A stretch of 64,000 nt of DNA from assembly GCF_002284575.1 (NCBI RefSeq), contig NZ_NPKJ01000019.1:124001-188000 (forward strand), given 5' to 3'. Every line of letters starts with the position of its first letter. Within the stretch, counting starts at the first letter, position 1. Made by a program: the position numbers and the translations under genes. Under the pieces are notes generated by a model. That model was not told where the DNA came from. It made no database searches and saw only the letters and a list, made by a program, of their open reading frames with translations. Below are positions 46,078-55,553 of the stretch, piece after piece. Source of the DNA: Mesorhizobium temperatum (GTDB lineage Bacteria; Pseudomonadota; Alphaproteobacteria; Rhizobiales; Rhizobiaceae).

Positions 46078-46448
46078 TCTTTATTTTCTCCAAGCGGCCA
46101 AGTATCAAGCCGCGTAAGCTGCCGTGCCGGTTAAATCAGATGCGCTCGCTCTAGAACGCGCTTCCCCGGGCCAGTAACTGCATCTCTCGTTAAGTCCAGA
46201 TTAACCCTGGTATCTGTGGCAGGCTGACTGCCTGTCCAGTGACCGGTACCTCACATCGCTGCATTTCCCGTCGACGCCGGTACGGGTTAACGTTTCGAAT
46301 CGTCCTGATTCCGTCATTCTGCCAGAAGGTCAAGCGCCTCTCGCATGATTCGCATGAAAAAAGCGAATCAATTACCCGACTTAAAGCGCCGCGGCTGATT
46401 CGACGCGCAAGCACGGTTCTGCACTTTCACTCTTTCGTAAGCTTCGAC
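46078..46448. other. rpoD upstream region
   Basis: About 370 bases between dnaG and rpoD without a supported gene. It should hold rpoD promoters; I cannot identify a definite -35/-10 pair. No strong terminator is visible after dnaG, so read-through from dnaG is possible. Confidence 0.5.
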
Positions 46449-48440
46449 CTACACCCGCCCGGCCCTGCCCGAAGACACGCCGAACCCTTCGATCAGCGCT
46501 TCCGTTGCCTGCACATCACGAAATTGCGCCTGGATCTCGACGAGATGCCGGTAGTTTTCGTCCGTGGGATCGCTGGCGAGCGCCGCTTCCGCCTGTTTCA
46601 GCTCCTTATGTAAGGTGCGCGCGCTGCGCTGCAAGTGGAGCGCCTGGCTGAAGGCGTCGCGGGCATCGTCAAGCCCGGCTGTTTCCAGCGCCGGCCATTG
46701 CCGCGCCCGTTTGATCAGCGCCACCACGCGCGCCCAGATCTCGCCGCAGCCGGCCCGTTCGATCGTCGCGATCACCGCGTTGCGGTCGTTGGCCATGTCA
46801 TGCGCCATCGCATCGAGAATGGCCGCATGCAATCGCTTCAGATCGGTGTTGGCGAGGTCGAGGAACTCGACATGTGCGAAATTCTCGTCAATCAGCGCCG
46901 GATGATTGACAAGAGCTGCGATGATCGTCGCCTCGCGCACCGACATCCCCTCGCTGCCGCGCTTGACAAGCGCCGAGCGGCCAAGGCTTTCGGTGATCGC
47001 GGTGCGTCCACCGGCATTGCCGCCGCGTGCGAACTGTCCGCCAGGAGCTGAGCCCTTGCCCTGAAAGCGCCCGCCGGGCCGGCCATCTTGGCGCCCCCCT
47101 GGATAGCCTTGGCGCGCGCCGCGCTGGGTGCCGAAAAAGCTTAGCACCCGCTCGCGCATTTCCTGTTGGTAGTGGTAGCGCAAGCTCTCGTCACGGATGC
47201 GGCTGGTCAGTTCGCGCAGCGTCTTTTCCAGTTCCGCCCGTCGCTCCGGCGTGTCGAAGATGCCGCCGGCCGTTTCGCGCACCCACAAAAGGTCGGCGAG
47301 CGGCCGCGCCTCGGAAAGCACGGCGCGAAACGCGTCCGGCCCTTCGGCCTTGACCAGATCGTCGGGGTCCTTGCCTTCGGGCAGAAGCGCAAAGCGCACC
47401 GAGCGGCCTGCCTGGACCGCCGGCAACGCCATGTCGGCGGCGCGCCATGCCGCCTTCAGTCCGGCCTGGTCGCCATCGAAGCACAGCACCGGCTCGCCGG
47501 CCATGCGCCACAGGAGTTCGAGCTGGTTTTCGGTCAGCGCGGTGCCGAGCGGCGCCACGGCATTCTCGAACCCGGCCTGCGCCAGCGCGATCACGTCCAT
47601 ATAGCCCTCGACGGCGATGACCGTGCCGCCCTTGGCCAGCGCCCCCTTTGCCAGCGCCCCCTTTCCCAGCGCTTGGCGCGCACGGGCGAAATTGTAGAGC
47701 ACATTGCCCTTGTGGAAGAGCTCGGTGTCGGGCGAATTCATGTATTTGGCGAGCGCATCGGCGGCCAGCGCCCGCCCGCCAAAGGCGATTATCTTGCCTC
47801 TGGAATCCGGGATCGGGAACATGATGCGGTCGCGGAACCAGTCGTAGGAGACCGGGACGTCGTCGCCATGGCGCACCAGCCCGCATGCCTCAATATCGGC
47901 CTTGGGCACGCCCTTAGCGGCAAGATGCTCCTTCAGCGCGTTGCGGCTGTCGGGCGCATAGCCGAGCCGGAACGACTGCTGCGTCGCCGGCGTCAGCCCG
48001 CGGTCGCGCAGATAGGCGCGGGCTTTTGCACCTTCCGGTCCCTGCAGCCGCTCCTGGAAGAAGGCGGTCGCCATTTCCATGACTTCGGTCAGGCTGGCGC
48101 GTTCCTTTTCGCGCCGTTCCTCCTCGGCGTCGCGAACCGGCATCGGCACGCCGGCCATGTCGGCGATCTTCTCGACTGCTTCGGGAAAGCTCATCCCGTC
48201 GAGTTCGGTGAGGAATTTGAAGTGGTCGCCCGAAACCGAGCAGCCGAAGCAATGGTAGCGGCCCTTCTTGTCCTCGCAATGGAAGGACGGGCTCTTCTCG
48301 CCATGGAAGGGACAGCACGCCCAAAAATCGCCGCGCGGCGCGTTGGTCTTCTTCCTGTCCCACGCCACGCGCTGGCCGATCACCGTTGAAATCGGCACGC
48401 GGTCGCGTATCTCGTCGAGGAAGGCAGGTGGAAAGCGCAT
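46449..48440 (-). CDS. dnaG: DNA primase
   Basis: A 663-residue primase. The zinc domain is at the N-terminus (CPFHGEKSPSF, YHCFGCSVSGD), the RNA polymerase domain includes FRDRIMFPIPDSRGKIIAFGGRAL (in two blocks), and the TOPRIM motifs are VIAVEGYMDVIAL and CFDGDQAG. Just before the first TOPRIM glutamate the protein has an extra KGALAKGALAKGG segment from a 15-base tandem duplication. The C-terminal helicase-binding domain ends the protein. Start ATG 48440 (MRFPPAFLDEIRDRV) is that of the family. Confidence 0.96.
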   Translation of the reverse strand: MRFPPAFLDEIRDRVPISTVIGQRVAWDRKKTNAPRGDFWACCPFHGEKSPSFHCEDKKGRYHCFGCSVSGDHFKFLTELDGMSFPEAVEKIADMAGVPMPVRDAEEERREKERASLTEVMEMATAFFQERLQGPEGAKARAYLRDRGLTPATQQSFRLGYAPDSRNALKEHLAAKGVPKADIEACGLVRHGDDVPVSYDWFRDRIMFPIPDSRGKIIAFGGRALAADALAKYMNSPDTELFHKGNVLYNFARARQALGKGALAKGALAKGGTVIAVEGYMDVIALAQAGFENAVAPLGTALTENQLELLWRMAGEPVLCFDGDQAGLKAAWRAADMALPAVQAGRSVRFALLPEGKDPDDLVKAEGPDAFRAVLSEARPLADLLWVRETAGGIFDTPERRAELEKTLRELTSRIRDESLRYHYQQEMRERVLSFFGTQRGARQGYPGGRQDGRPGGRFQGKGSAPGGQFARGGNAGGRTAITESLGRSALVKRGSEGMSVREATIIAALVNHPALIDENFAHVEFLDLANTDLKRLHAAILDAMAHDMANDRNAVIATIERAGCGEIWARVVALIKRARQWPALETAGLDDARDAFSQALHLQRSARTLHKELKQAEAALASDPTDENYRHLVEIQAQFRDVQATEALIEGFGVSSGRAGRV
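47636..47665 (-). repeat. 15-base tandem duplication in dnaG
   Basis: Two perfect copies of a 15-base unit (plus strand GCCAGCGCCCCCTTT) encode KGALA twice in front of the conserved KGGTVIAVEGYMD. A third, imperfect copy precedes them. Confidence 0.93.
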
Positions 48441-48527
48441 CGGGAACGGCTCGTTTGTCCTCCATATAATCACGCCGGCGAAACCCGACGACTCCTAATG
48501 CGGACCATACCCGGTTTTCACAGGGCA

Positions 48528-48562
48528 AAAGAAGACGGCCGTTGCGGGGCCGCCTTCTTTCC
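48528..48562. terminator. Bidirectional terminator
   Basis: GAAGACGGCC/GGCCGCCTTC with a seven-base loop and a following TTTC run (A-rich on the other side) lies between the RcnB-like gene and dnaG, both on the minus strand. Confidence 0.8.
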
Positions 48563-48596
48563 TATCTCGGCATAGTGCCGGTCGACGTTTTGACAG

Positions 48597-48962
48597 TCAG
48601 TGCGTGGCGATCGCGCCGAAGATGATGCCGGAGACGACGCTGACCAAGAGATAGTCGTTGCCAACGCGGATCCATTCCTGGCCACGGCCCGGACGACGCA
48701 GGCCATAGTGGCGATAGTCGCGGATCGGCTGGTGACGCTTCCAGCTCGAATATTTCTGGCCGTTGCGCCAGTGGTTCCCCTTTACGATGACTTTCTTCTT
48801 CACCACGACGCGCTTCTTCACGTACCTGTCCGGCTTCTTCCAGTCGACCTGGCTGTAGGTCGACTGCGGTGCATTCGGTGTGTTCAGCGGTGCTGCCTGG
48901 CCCTGCAGCGACGTGGCAGCCAGCATCGAGAGGGCGACTGCGGAAAGAATGATGCGTTTCAT
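48597..48962 (-). CDS. RcnB-like periplasmic protein
   Basis: A 121-residue exported protein with signal peptide MKRIILSAVALSMLAATSLQ. The mature part has the RcnB-family layout: a basic VKKRVVVKKKVIVKGNHW stretch, DYRHYGLRRPGRGQEWIRVGNDYLL and a glycine-rich hydrophobic end (VSGIIFGAIA). RcnB in Escherichia coli affects nickel/cobalt levels; here the metal role is inference. ATG 48962 follows AAGGAG. Confidence 0.85.
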   Translation of the reverse strand: MKRIILSAVALSMLAATSLQGQAAPLNTPNAPQSTYSQVDWKKPDRYVKKRVVVKKKVIVKGNHWRNGQKYSSWKRHQPIRDYRHYGLRRPGRGQEWIRVGNDYLLVSVVSGIIFGAIATH

Positions 48963-49352
48963 GACGGGAGTACTCCTTGGTTGTCGATGCCCAAGCAGTA
49001 GAGCCCGAAGAATGAACCGAAACTGAACACGCGGATTACGTTTTTGTAATGATTTCATATATTTAGAATAGCTAATTCAACGCTTCGCTCAAACCGGGTC
49101 TGAAGGTGTCGCCCGCACTTGACCGCGCGGCCGTCCGGAAGCCGGCCGGCAATGCAACCATTTTGCGATCCATCCATTTCCGACACGCCCTGTCGCGCGC
49201 CAACAGCCGCCCGAATTGGGCAAAATTTATTATCCGGCTAAAAGTAATCGGAGTAGTATAGACCTTTGCAATGTCCTTGATTCGCGCCCTCTTTCGCCCC
49301 TTTGCCGTCACGGTGCCCGCATCGCTGGCGCCTGTCGGCCTGCGAGCCTGAT

Positions 49353-51017
49353 ATGAGCGGTTCGGTCGTTTTGCTGCATCTTGCCGGCGCGGTGGCGCTG
49401 ATGCTGTTTGCCACCCGCTTGGTGAAGACCGGCGTCGAGCGCGCCTACGGCGATGTGCTGCGCCACAAGCTGCGCGCCACCATGCGCAATCCTTTCATGG
49501 CGGTTCTGGCCGGCTGTGGCCTGGCGATCGCGCTGCAAAGCTCCACCGCCGTTACCTTGCTGGTCGGCTCCTTCGCCGGCGCCGGCATTGTCAGCGGCAT
49601 ATCGGGCCAGCTTGCCGTGCGTGGCGCCGAGATCGGCTCGGCACTGGTGGTCAAGCTGCTCACCTTCGACCTGTCGCTGCTGGTGCCGATCTGTCTTGTC
49701 GCCGGCACTGTCATGTTCATGGCCACCGAGCGGCGAGATTGGCGCCAGTTCGGCCGTATCCTGGTCGGCATCGGCCTGCTGGTATTGTCGCTGGAGATGA
49801 TCGGCCAGGCATCGGAGCCGCTGCGCCAGAGCACGCTGATGCCGGTCATCGTCGATTACTTCTCCAGCGACCCGGTCACCGCCTATCTCCTGGCGGCGCT
49901 GGTCACCTGGCTGTTTCATTCCTCGATCGCCGCGGTGCTGCTGATGGTGACGCTGGCCGGTCGCGGCTTCATCCCGCCCGAACTCGGCATTGTGCTGGTG
50001 CTCGGCGTCAATCTGGGCTCGTCGATCATCGCGCCGCTGCTCACCCGCAATGCAGACCCAGGTGTGCGTGTCGTACCGATCGGCAATCTCCTGATGCGCG
50101 GCATGGGCTCTCTGGCCATGCTGATCCTGTTTATGTGGTTGAAGCCGCCGGTCGCCTTTCTCGGCGCTACCGTGCCCGACCAGATCGTCAACGCGCATAT
50201 CCTCTTCAACATCCTGATCCTGGTTGCCGGCCTGCCATTGGCCGGCCTCGTCTACCGAGTTTCGGAAAAGATCGTGGCGCTCGGCACCAAACCGGCGCCG
50301 GCCGAAGCGCTCGACGTCGTCGAGCTTTCCGCGCTCAACGACAGCGCCCTGGACGTGCCGAGCCAGGCGCTGGCCAACGCCACCCGCGAGGTGGTGCGGG
50401 TCTGCGAGACGGTCGAGATCATGCTGAAGCGCATCATCGAGCTCTATGAGAGCGCCGACGCCGACAAGATCAAGGCGCTGGCCGCGCTCGACGACCGCGT
50501 CGACAACAAGCACGCGTCGATAAAGCTCTACCTGGCCAAGGTTACCAGGAACCCGCTGAGCGAAGACGAGGCGCTGCGCTGCCAGGAGTTGATCGGCGCC
50601 TGCGTCAAGCTCGAACAGGTCGGCGACATCATCGTGCGCAACATGCTGGTGCATGTCAGAAAGAAGCTTGAGCGCGGGCTGGAGTTCACGCCCGAGGGCT
50701 GGCGCGAGCTTTGCGCCTTCCACGCCTCGGTGCTCGCCAACGCACGGCTTGCCTTCAACGTGCTGGTCTCGCGCGATCCGGAGACCGCCCGCCAGCTGGT
50801 GCTCGAAAAGGATCGGCTGCGCGACCGCGAGAAGGAGACCAGCGCCAGCCATTTCGTGCGGCTGCGCGACGGCACCGCCAAGAGCGTCGAGACCAGCTCC
50901 ATCCATCTCGACACCATCCGCGACCTGAAGCAGATCAACTCTCTGCTCGCCTCGATGGCCTATCCCGTCCTCGAGGAACGCGGCCTGCTCACCGGCTCGC
51001 GGCTGAAAGCCGGATAG
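49353..51017 (+). CDS. Na/Pi-cotransporter family protein with PhoU domain
   Basis: A 554-residue protein. The N-terminal 310 residues hold about nine membrane helices with the two QSST-like repeats of Na/Pi cotransporters (LQSSTAVTLLVGSFAGAG and FHSSIAAVLLMVTLAG). The C-terminal 230 residues are a cytosolic PhoU-like helical domain (EIMLKRIIELYESAD, CVKLEQVGDIIVRNML). It likely takes up phosphate or a related anion with sodium. ATG 49353 gives a good first helix; an upstream frame to 49302 is open. Confidence 0.92.
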   Translation: MSGSVVLLHLAGAVALMLFATRLVKTGVERAYGDVLRHKLRATMRNPFMAVLAGCGLAIALQSSTAVTLLVGSFAGAGIVSGISGQLAVRGAEIGSALVVKLLTFDLSLLVPICLVAGTVMFMATERRDWRQFGRILVGIGLLVLSLEMIGQASEPLRQSTLMPVIVDYFSSDPVTAYLLAALVTWLFHSSIAAVLLMVTLAGRGFIPPELGIVLVLGVNLGSSIIAPLLTRNADPGVRVVPIGNLLMRGMGSLAMLILFMWLKPPVAFLGATVPDQIVNAHILFNILILVAGLPLAGLVYRVSEKIVALGTKPAPAEALDVVELSALNDSALDVPSQALANATREVVRVCETVEIMLKRIIELYESADADKIKALAALDDRVDNKHASIKLYLAKVTRNPLSEDEALRCQELIGACVKLEQVGDIIVRNMLVHVRKKLERGLEFTPEGWRELCAFHASVLANARLAFNVLVSRDPETARQLVLEKDRLRDREKETSASHFVRLRDGTAKSVETSSIHLDTIRDLKQINSLLASMAYPVLEERGLLTGSRLKAG

Positions 51018-51119
51018 ACTAGGCCTGCAGGCGGAAGCCAATTGCCCGACCATCAGCGCGGCAATTGCTTCGAGCCAGCCGCGAAAATTAGCCTTTGCTC
51101 AACCTCCCGTCTGTCGGCT

Positions 51120-51222
51120 AGAGCATTTCGCAGCCAAACGCCTTCATTTGGCGTCCGACAGAATGCCTCAACAAAGACGTGGGGCGCGGTTTTGGTTCCA
51201 CCAAACGCAAAGCGCTCTAAGG
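51120..51222. repeat. Degenerate palindromic intergenic repeat
   Basis: TAGAGCATTTCG at the left and CGCTCTAAGG at the right are inverted, and inner arms CCAAACGCC/GGCGTCC and GGTTTTGG/CCAAACGC alternate. The outer arms share GAGC/GCTC with the other palindromic repeats in the window, but the inside differs, so it may belong to a separate family. Confidence 0.55.
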
Positions 51223-51251
51223 ATCGGTCAAATCCGCCGGGAGAAAAGTAA

Positions 51252-51461
51252 ATGGATACCCACTCGCGCAGTTTCGCCAAGGCGCTTTCCTGGCGCGTCA
51301 CCGGCACCATCGATACGATGATCATTTCGCTCGTCGTGACAGGCAGCATCAAGCTCGCTGCGGCCATCGGCCTGACCGAAGTCATCACCAAGTCGCTGCT
51401 CTATTATTTTCACGAGCGGGCGTGGCTGAAAATTCCCTATGGGAGGAAGACGACCATCTAG
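51252..51461 (+). CDS. DUF2061 membrane protein
   Basis: A 69-residue protein with two membrane helices: SFAKALSWRVTGTIDTMIISLVVTG (in two blocks) and LTEVITKSLLYYFHERAW, typical of DUF2061. Function unknown; ATG 51252 follows GGGAGAA. It stands alone between a repeat and an MFS gene. Confidence 0.92.
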   Translation: MDTHSRSFAKALSWRVTGTIDTMIISLVVTGSIKLAAAIGLTEVITKSLLYYFHERAWLKIPYGRKTTI

Positions 51462-51595
51462 CGCTTGCCGGATGCGGCCGGAGCCTGGCTGAACCGATCA
51501 AGAAAACCTAAAGCGTCGTCGACAATTTCTGGATTGCTCGCGGCTCTCGTTCGTGATTTGAGGCCATCTCATTCAAGGATCGGCCTCCCAGCGCC

Positions 51596-52777
51596 ATGCT
51601 TCCCCTTATCGCCCTGTTCATCGCTGCGTTCGCATTCGGCACCACTGAGTTCGTCATCGCCGGCGTGCTGCCGCAAGTTGCCGATGGCCTTGGCGTCTCC
51701 ATCCCAACTGCCGGCTACCTCGTCTCCGGCTACGCCGGTGGGATCGCGATCGGCGGACCGCTGTTGACGCTCGCCACCAAGACGATTTCCCGCAAGGCCT
51801 TGCTGGTTGGCCTCGCCGCAGCCTTCACCATCGGCCAGGCCGCCTGCGCCCTTGCACCCGACTTCGCCTCCATGTTGCTGCTGCGGATTGCAGTGGCCGT
51901 GGCGCACGGCGCCTATTTCGGCGTCGCGATGGTGGTCGCGGTCGGCCTGGTCCGCCAGGACCAGCGTGGAATGGCCGTGGCGCTCATCCTGTCGGGCCTC
52001 ACGGTCTCCAATGTCATTGGCGTGCCGGCCGGCACGGCGATCGGCAACATATGGGGTTGGCGCGCGACGTTCTGGGTGATGTGCGCGCTTGGCGTGGTGT
52101 CCATCGCTGCCATGACCGTGCTGTTGCCGCGCAAGACGGGATCGTCGCGCCAGTCCGTCAGTTTCGGCAGCGAGGTTCGCGTGCTCGCACGCCAGCAGGT
52201 CTGGACGTCGCTGATCCTCATGCTGATGCTGATGATCGGTCAGTTCGGCCTCTTCACCTACATCACGCCGACGCTGCTTGAAATCACCGGCCTCGACGAG
52301 AGCCTCGTGCCCTGGGTGCTCCTGCTCAACGGTGTCGGCGCGACGATCGGCGTCTTTCTTGGCGGGCGGCTCGCCGACTGGAAACTGATGCCCTCGCTCA
52401 TCACCATGCTTTTCATGCAGGCGGTGACACTTGCCGTCATTCACGCCGTCAGCCCCTACCCGGTGCCGATGGTCGTGGCGATCACTGTCTGGGGCGGTCT
52501 CAGCTTTGCCATCGGCACGCCGATCCAGACACGTATCCTGACCTGGACGGCGGATGCCTCCAATCTCGCCTCATCGCTCATCCCGGCCGGCTTCAATGTC
52601 GGCATCGCGCTGGCCGCCTCGCTCGGTGCCGCCATGCTCAATGCCGGGTACGGCTATCGCAGCCTGCCGGTGGTTGGCGCCATAGCCATGCTGGTCGCCG
52701 TGGCAGTCGCGCTTGCCTCGCATGTCTGGGAGTGGCGCCGCAACACGACGCCGCCGCTGCCGGCCGCAGCCGAATAG
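51596..52777 (+). CDS. MFS transporter, AraJ/sugar-efflux-like
   Basis: A 393-residue transporter with twelve helices. LFIAAFAFGTTEFVIAGVLPQVADGLGVS is the classical first helix of DHA1-type efflux proteins such as AraJ and CmlA, and SRKALLVGLAAAFTIG follows the loop 2-3. WGWRATFWVMCALG is another family mark. The exported substrate is unknown. Confidence 0.9.
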   Translation: MLPLIALFIAAFAFGTTEFVIAGVLPQVADGLGVSIPTAGYLVSGYAGGIAIGGPLLTLATKTISRKALLVGLAAAFTIGQAACALAPDFASMLLLRIAVAVAHGAYFGVAMVVAVGLVRQDQRGMAVALILSGLTVSNVIGVPAGTAIGNIWGWRATFWVMCALGVVSIAAMTVLLPRKTGSSRQSVSFGSEVRVLARQQVWTSLILMLMLMIGQFGLFTYITPTLLEITGLDESLVPWVLLLNGVGATIGVFLGGRLADWKLMPSLITMLFMQAVTLAVIHAVSPYPVPMVVAITVWGGLSFAIGTPIQTRILTWTADASNLASSLIPAGFNVGIALAASLGAAMLNAGYGYRSLPVVGAIAMLVAVAVALASHVWEWRRNTTPPLPAAAE

Positions 52778-52978
52778 ACGGCAGACTCTACAGATAGATC
52801 CGGTAGCGCAGGCTTTCGGCGCCGGGTCGCCTGCGCGACGTCTGCCTTTTAGAGAGAAAGCCTCTGCCTGTGCGCTTGTGGGTTTGGCGGAGATCAATAG
52901 GATTCGGAAGTTGATCTTCAGGGGCGGCTTTCTAAAATCGAGTATCATCAATTAGGTCTACCACTTGGAGTGAACACA

Positions 52979-53488
52979 ATGGCCGACCACACGTCCGAGA
53001 AATCGGCGAGGGCCCCCGCCGAGCGGGGCATTACGAAGGCGACCAAACCGCGCAAGGCGACGCCGAAGCTGCAGTCCGGCAAGGCCGCGAAGCCGACACT
53101 CCTCGTAGGCGGCAACCCCCAGATCGCGAAGGCTGAAGGCGACGCTCCCGTGCAGGCCTACATCGCGGCCATGCCGGGCTGGAAAAGCGACATCGGGCGC
53201 CGCCTCGACGCGATCATCGAGCGCACCGTGCCGGGCGTGCACAAGGCAGTCAAATGGAACTCGCCGTTTTACGGCATCGAAGGCCAGGGCTGGTTCCTGT
53301 CGTTCCACGTCTTCACCCGCTACGTCAAAGTGACCTTCTTCCGAGGCACGTCGCTGCGTCCTCTTCCTCCCGGCGAGTCCAAGCACAAGGAAGTGCGCTA
53401 TCTCGATATTTATGAGGACCAGCTCGACGAAGCTCAGTTCGCCGCTTGGGTGAAGCAAGCCAGCCAATTGCCAGGCGAACGACTGTGA
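52979..53488 (+). CDS. DUF1801 protein with basic N-terminal arm
   Basis: A 169-residue protein. Residues 1-50 are basic and disordered (TKATKPRKATPKLQSGKAAK); the DUF1801 domain follows (VQAYIAAMPGWKSDIGRRLDAII, HKAVKWNSPFYGIEGQGWFLSF, VKVTFFRGTSLRP). DUF1801 proteins share the YdhG/YjbR-like fold; no enzyme activity is established. A second, different DUF1801 gene lies at 54565-55032 with an arginase-family gene between. Confidence 0.9.
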   Translation: MADHTSEKSARAPAERGITKATKPRKATPKLQSGKAAKPTLLVGGNPQIAKAEGDAPVQAYIAAMPGWKSDIGRRLDAIIERTVPGVHKAVKWNSPFYGIEGQGWFLSFHVFTRYVKVTFFRGTSLRPLPPGESKHKEVRYLDIYEDQLDEAQFAAWVKQASQLPGERL

Positions 53489-53501
53489 GATGCATCGCGA
53501 A

Positions 53502-54392
53502 TTAGCCAAGGGCGTCTGCAAGAACCTCATTCAAGCGTGCAAACGCGGTGGGCTCGTCTGGCGCATGGGCCGGATTAACTTCTGTGACGGTCAGGCCGCG
53601 CCATTGCTGCAGGGCGGTCAACTGCTTTAGCACGAAGGCGGCTTGCTCCAGTTTGAGACCGTCGCAACGGCGCACATTCTCAGCAATCGGGAAATCGATA
53701 AAGGAGAGCACATCGACATCGAAGTGAATAAGCACGCAGTCAAAGCGCGCCGCCCATTCGGCCGCGCGCGCCGCCGCCGCCTCGATATCACTCAAAGCCT
53801 CCTCACGCGATATAACCTTGACCGCATTATCTCTGATGGCGGCGGCTTCGGGCGGAGTGATATTCTCGACGCCGAAATAGAGGAGCTGCTGAGGCACAAG
53901 CATCGGACGGGTTGGGCCGAGCCCGGCGAGCGAAGGCTCGCATCCCGGGATGTTGAGCAGATGAGCTACACCAGTCCAGTCCAAGGCGCCGTCGCTCGTG
54001 TCAGGTGTGTTGAGATCGGCGTCAAAGTCTATGTAGACGAGTCCGATCCGCGCGCTGGCCGCGTTCGCTCCAGCGACCGTTCCCAGCTCCACAGTACAAT
54101 CGCCGCCTAAGACAAGCACGTCTTCCTGCGCCGAAATCGCCGTCGCCACGTGGCTTGCGACCAAGTCACAGGCCCCGCGCACGGCCTCCAGGTTCATGGC
54201 CTGCGGCCGCGAGGGATCCGGCCGCCACCGGAACGATGCAACATCGCCATGGTCCCTGACGGCTCTGCCTCGGCTCGCGAGCGCTTCTGCGAGCCCATGT
54301 CGCCGAAACGCCGCGGGGGCTCGTTCCTGCCCCGGCGAATAGGCGCCGGCGCTGGTGGCGGCGCCGATAATGTCCAACAAACGCGCCGCCAA
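53502..54392 (-). CDS. Arginase-family protein with altered metal ligands
   Basis: A 296-residue ureohydrolase-fold protein. The motifs are LVLGGDCTVELG (Cys for His), VYIDFDADLNTP (Asp where DAHxD has His) and IHFDVDVLSFIDFP. Two of the six Mn ligands are therefore replaced, though GGDC variants are common. It may be an arginase-like enzyme with different specificity. It is convergent with the first DUF1801 gene, 13 bases apart. Confidence 0.82.
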   Translation of the reverse strand: MAARLLDIIGAATSAGAYSPGQERAPAAFRRHGLAEALASRGRAVRDHGDVASFRWRPDPSRPQAMNLEAVRGACDLVASHVATAISAQEDVLVLGGDCTVELGTVAGANAASARIGLVYIDFDADLNTPDTSDGALDWTGVAHLLNIPGCEPSLAGLGPTRPMLVPQQLLYFGVENITPPEAAAIRDNAVKVISREEALSDIEAAAARAAEWAARFDCVLIHFDVDVLSFIDFPIAENVRRCDGLKLEQAAFVLKQLTALQQWRGLTVTEVNPAHAPDEPTAFARLNEVLADALG

Positions 54393-54564
54393 ATCGAAGC
54401 TCCATTTTCGGATGATCCTGGTTGCAAAACGTGTCCGGAGCGAGGAAGGTTCCTCCTCGACGTCGAGAGTTTGTCACCCGCGCCGGAACGGCAAACGGCT
54501 CGCCGCATCGATGCCGTCGTGAGACGCCGGACGCCGAACGTTCACAAAGCCACTGGGACCAATC

Positions 54565-55032
54565 ATGACCAAAGCGACAACAGCCATGAAGAAGAGCGGC
54601 TCGATGGAAGGAGCAGGAGGAGGAGACACTCCCTCTCAGTTGATAGATGCGAGAATCAATGAGCTGAGCGATTGGCGGGGCGAGATGCTCGCTCGGGTCC
54701 GAACCCTCATAAAGCAGGCCGATCCCGAAGTAGTCGAGGAGTGGAAGTGGAGAGGGGTTCCGGTGTGGGAGCACGCCGGAATTATCTGCACCGGTGAGAC
54801 GTACAAGAATGTCGTCAAGATGACCTTCGCCAAGGGCGCCTCGCTGGAGGACCCTTCAGGCCTCTTCAACTCCAGCCTCGAGGGCAACACCAGGCGCGCC
54901 ATCGACATCCATGAGGGCGACAAGATCGATGAAGAGGCGTTGAAGGCGCTCATTCGCGCCGCCGTGGCACTGAACGTGTCGGTGCGACCTACCGCCCGCA
55001 CCGCCCGCTCTCAGAAAACAAAGCGCGTTTGA
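54565..55032 (+). CDS. DUF1801 domain protein
   Basis: A 155-residue protein: a 20-residue disordered start, then the DUF1801 domain with LIDARINELSDWRGEMLARVRTLIKQADPEVVEEWKW (in two blocks), VPVWEHAGIICTGETYKNVVKMTFAKGASL and the C-terminal DIHEGDKIDEEALKALIRAAV. It differs from its neighbour at 52979 by more than half of its residues, so the two are old paralogues. Function unknown. Confidence 0.9.
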   Translation: MTKATTAMKKSGSMEGAGGGDTPSQLIDARINELSDWRGEMLARVRTLIKQADPEVVEEWKWRGVPVWEHAGIICTGETYKNVVKMTFAKGASLEDPSGLFNSSLEGNTRRAIDIHEGDKIDEEALKALIRAAVALNVSVRPTARTARSQKTKRV

Positions 55033-55103
55033 GGATCATCCGCAAAGCTGGCTCCTGGCGCTCGCCTTTCGACGCCTTGAGCATCGCTGTAGCGGGAAAA
55101 TCC

Positions 55104-55553
55104 CTACTGCAGCAGTTCCTTGACGATGCCGCTCGCCTTGGAGAAATCCATCTGGCCGGCGTATTTCTCCTTGAGCACGGCCATCACCTTGCCCATGTCC
55201 TTGACGCTGCTGGCGCCGGTCTCGGCGATGGCGGCGCGGATCGCCGTTTCGGTCTCTGCCTGGCCCAGTTGCGTCGGCAGGAAATCGCGGATGATGGCCA
55301 TCTCGTCGCGCTCCTGCGCGGCAAGCTCCGGCCGCTTGCCGTCGTCGAAAGCCTTGGCCGACTCCTCGCGCTGCTTTACCATCTTGGCCAGTATCTGCAG
55401 GATCTCGTCATCGCTGGCCGGCTCTTTGCCGGCGCCGCGATTGGCGATGTCGCGATCGTGAATGGCCGCCTGGATCAGCCGCAATGTCGGCAGCCGGCGC
55501 TTGTCCTGCGCCTTCATCGCGCTCTTCAGGGATTCGGCGATTTTGCCGCGCAT
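55104..55553 (-). CDS. yqeY: GatB/YqeY domain protein
   Basis: A 149-residue protein of the YqeY family, homologous to the tail domain of GatB that contacts tRNA in amidotransferases: KIAESLKSAMKAQDKRRLPTLRLI, MVKQREESAKAF, QERDEMAIIRDFLPTQL and GKVMAVLKEKYAGQMD. It is a stand-alone protein of uncertain role. Start 55553 follows GGAGGA. It is divergent from carA. Confidence 0.93.
   Translation of the reverse strand: MRGKIAESLKSAMKAQDKRRLPTLRLIQAAIHDRDIANRGAGKEPASDDEILQILAKMVKQREESAKAFDDGKRPELAAQERDEMAIIRDFLPTQLGQAETETAIRAAIAETGASSVKDMGKVMAVLKEKYAGQMDFSKASGIVKELLQ

Noticed and set aside
47166..48389. Plus-strand open frame of 407 codons opposite dnaG
   Set aside because: Antisense shadow of a clearly assigned gene.
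49308..51053. Minus-strand open frame of 581 codons opposite the Na/Pi cotransporter gene
   Set aside because: Its translation is hydrophilic and Gln/His/Asp-rich with no fold pattern; the plus strand has membrane helices and PhoU domain.
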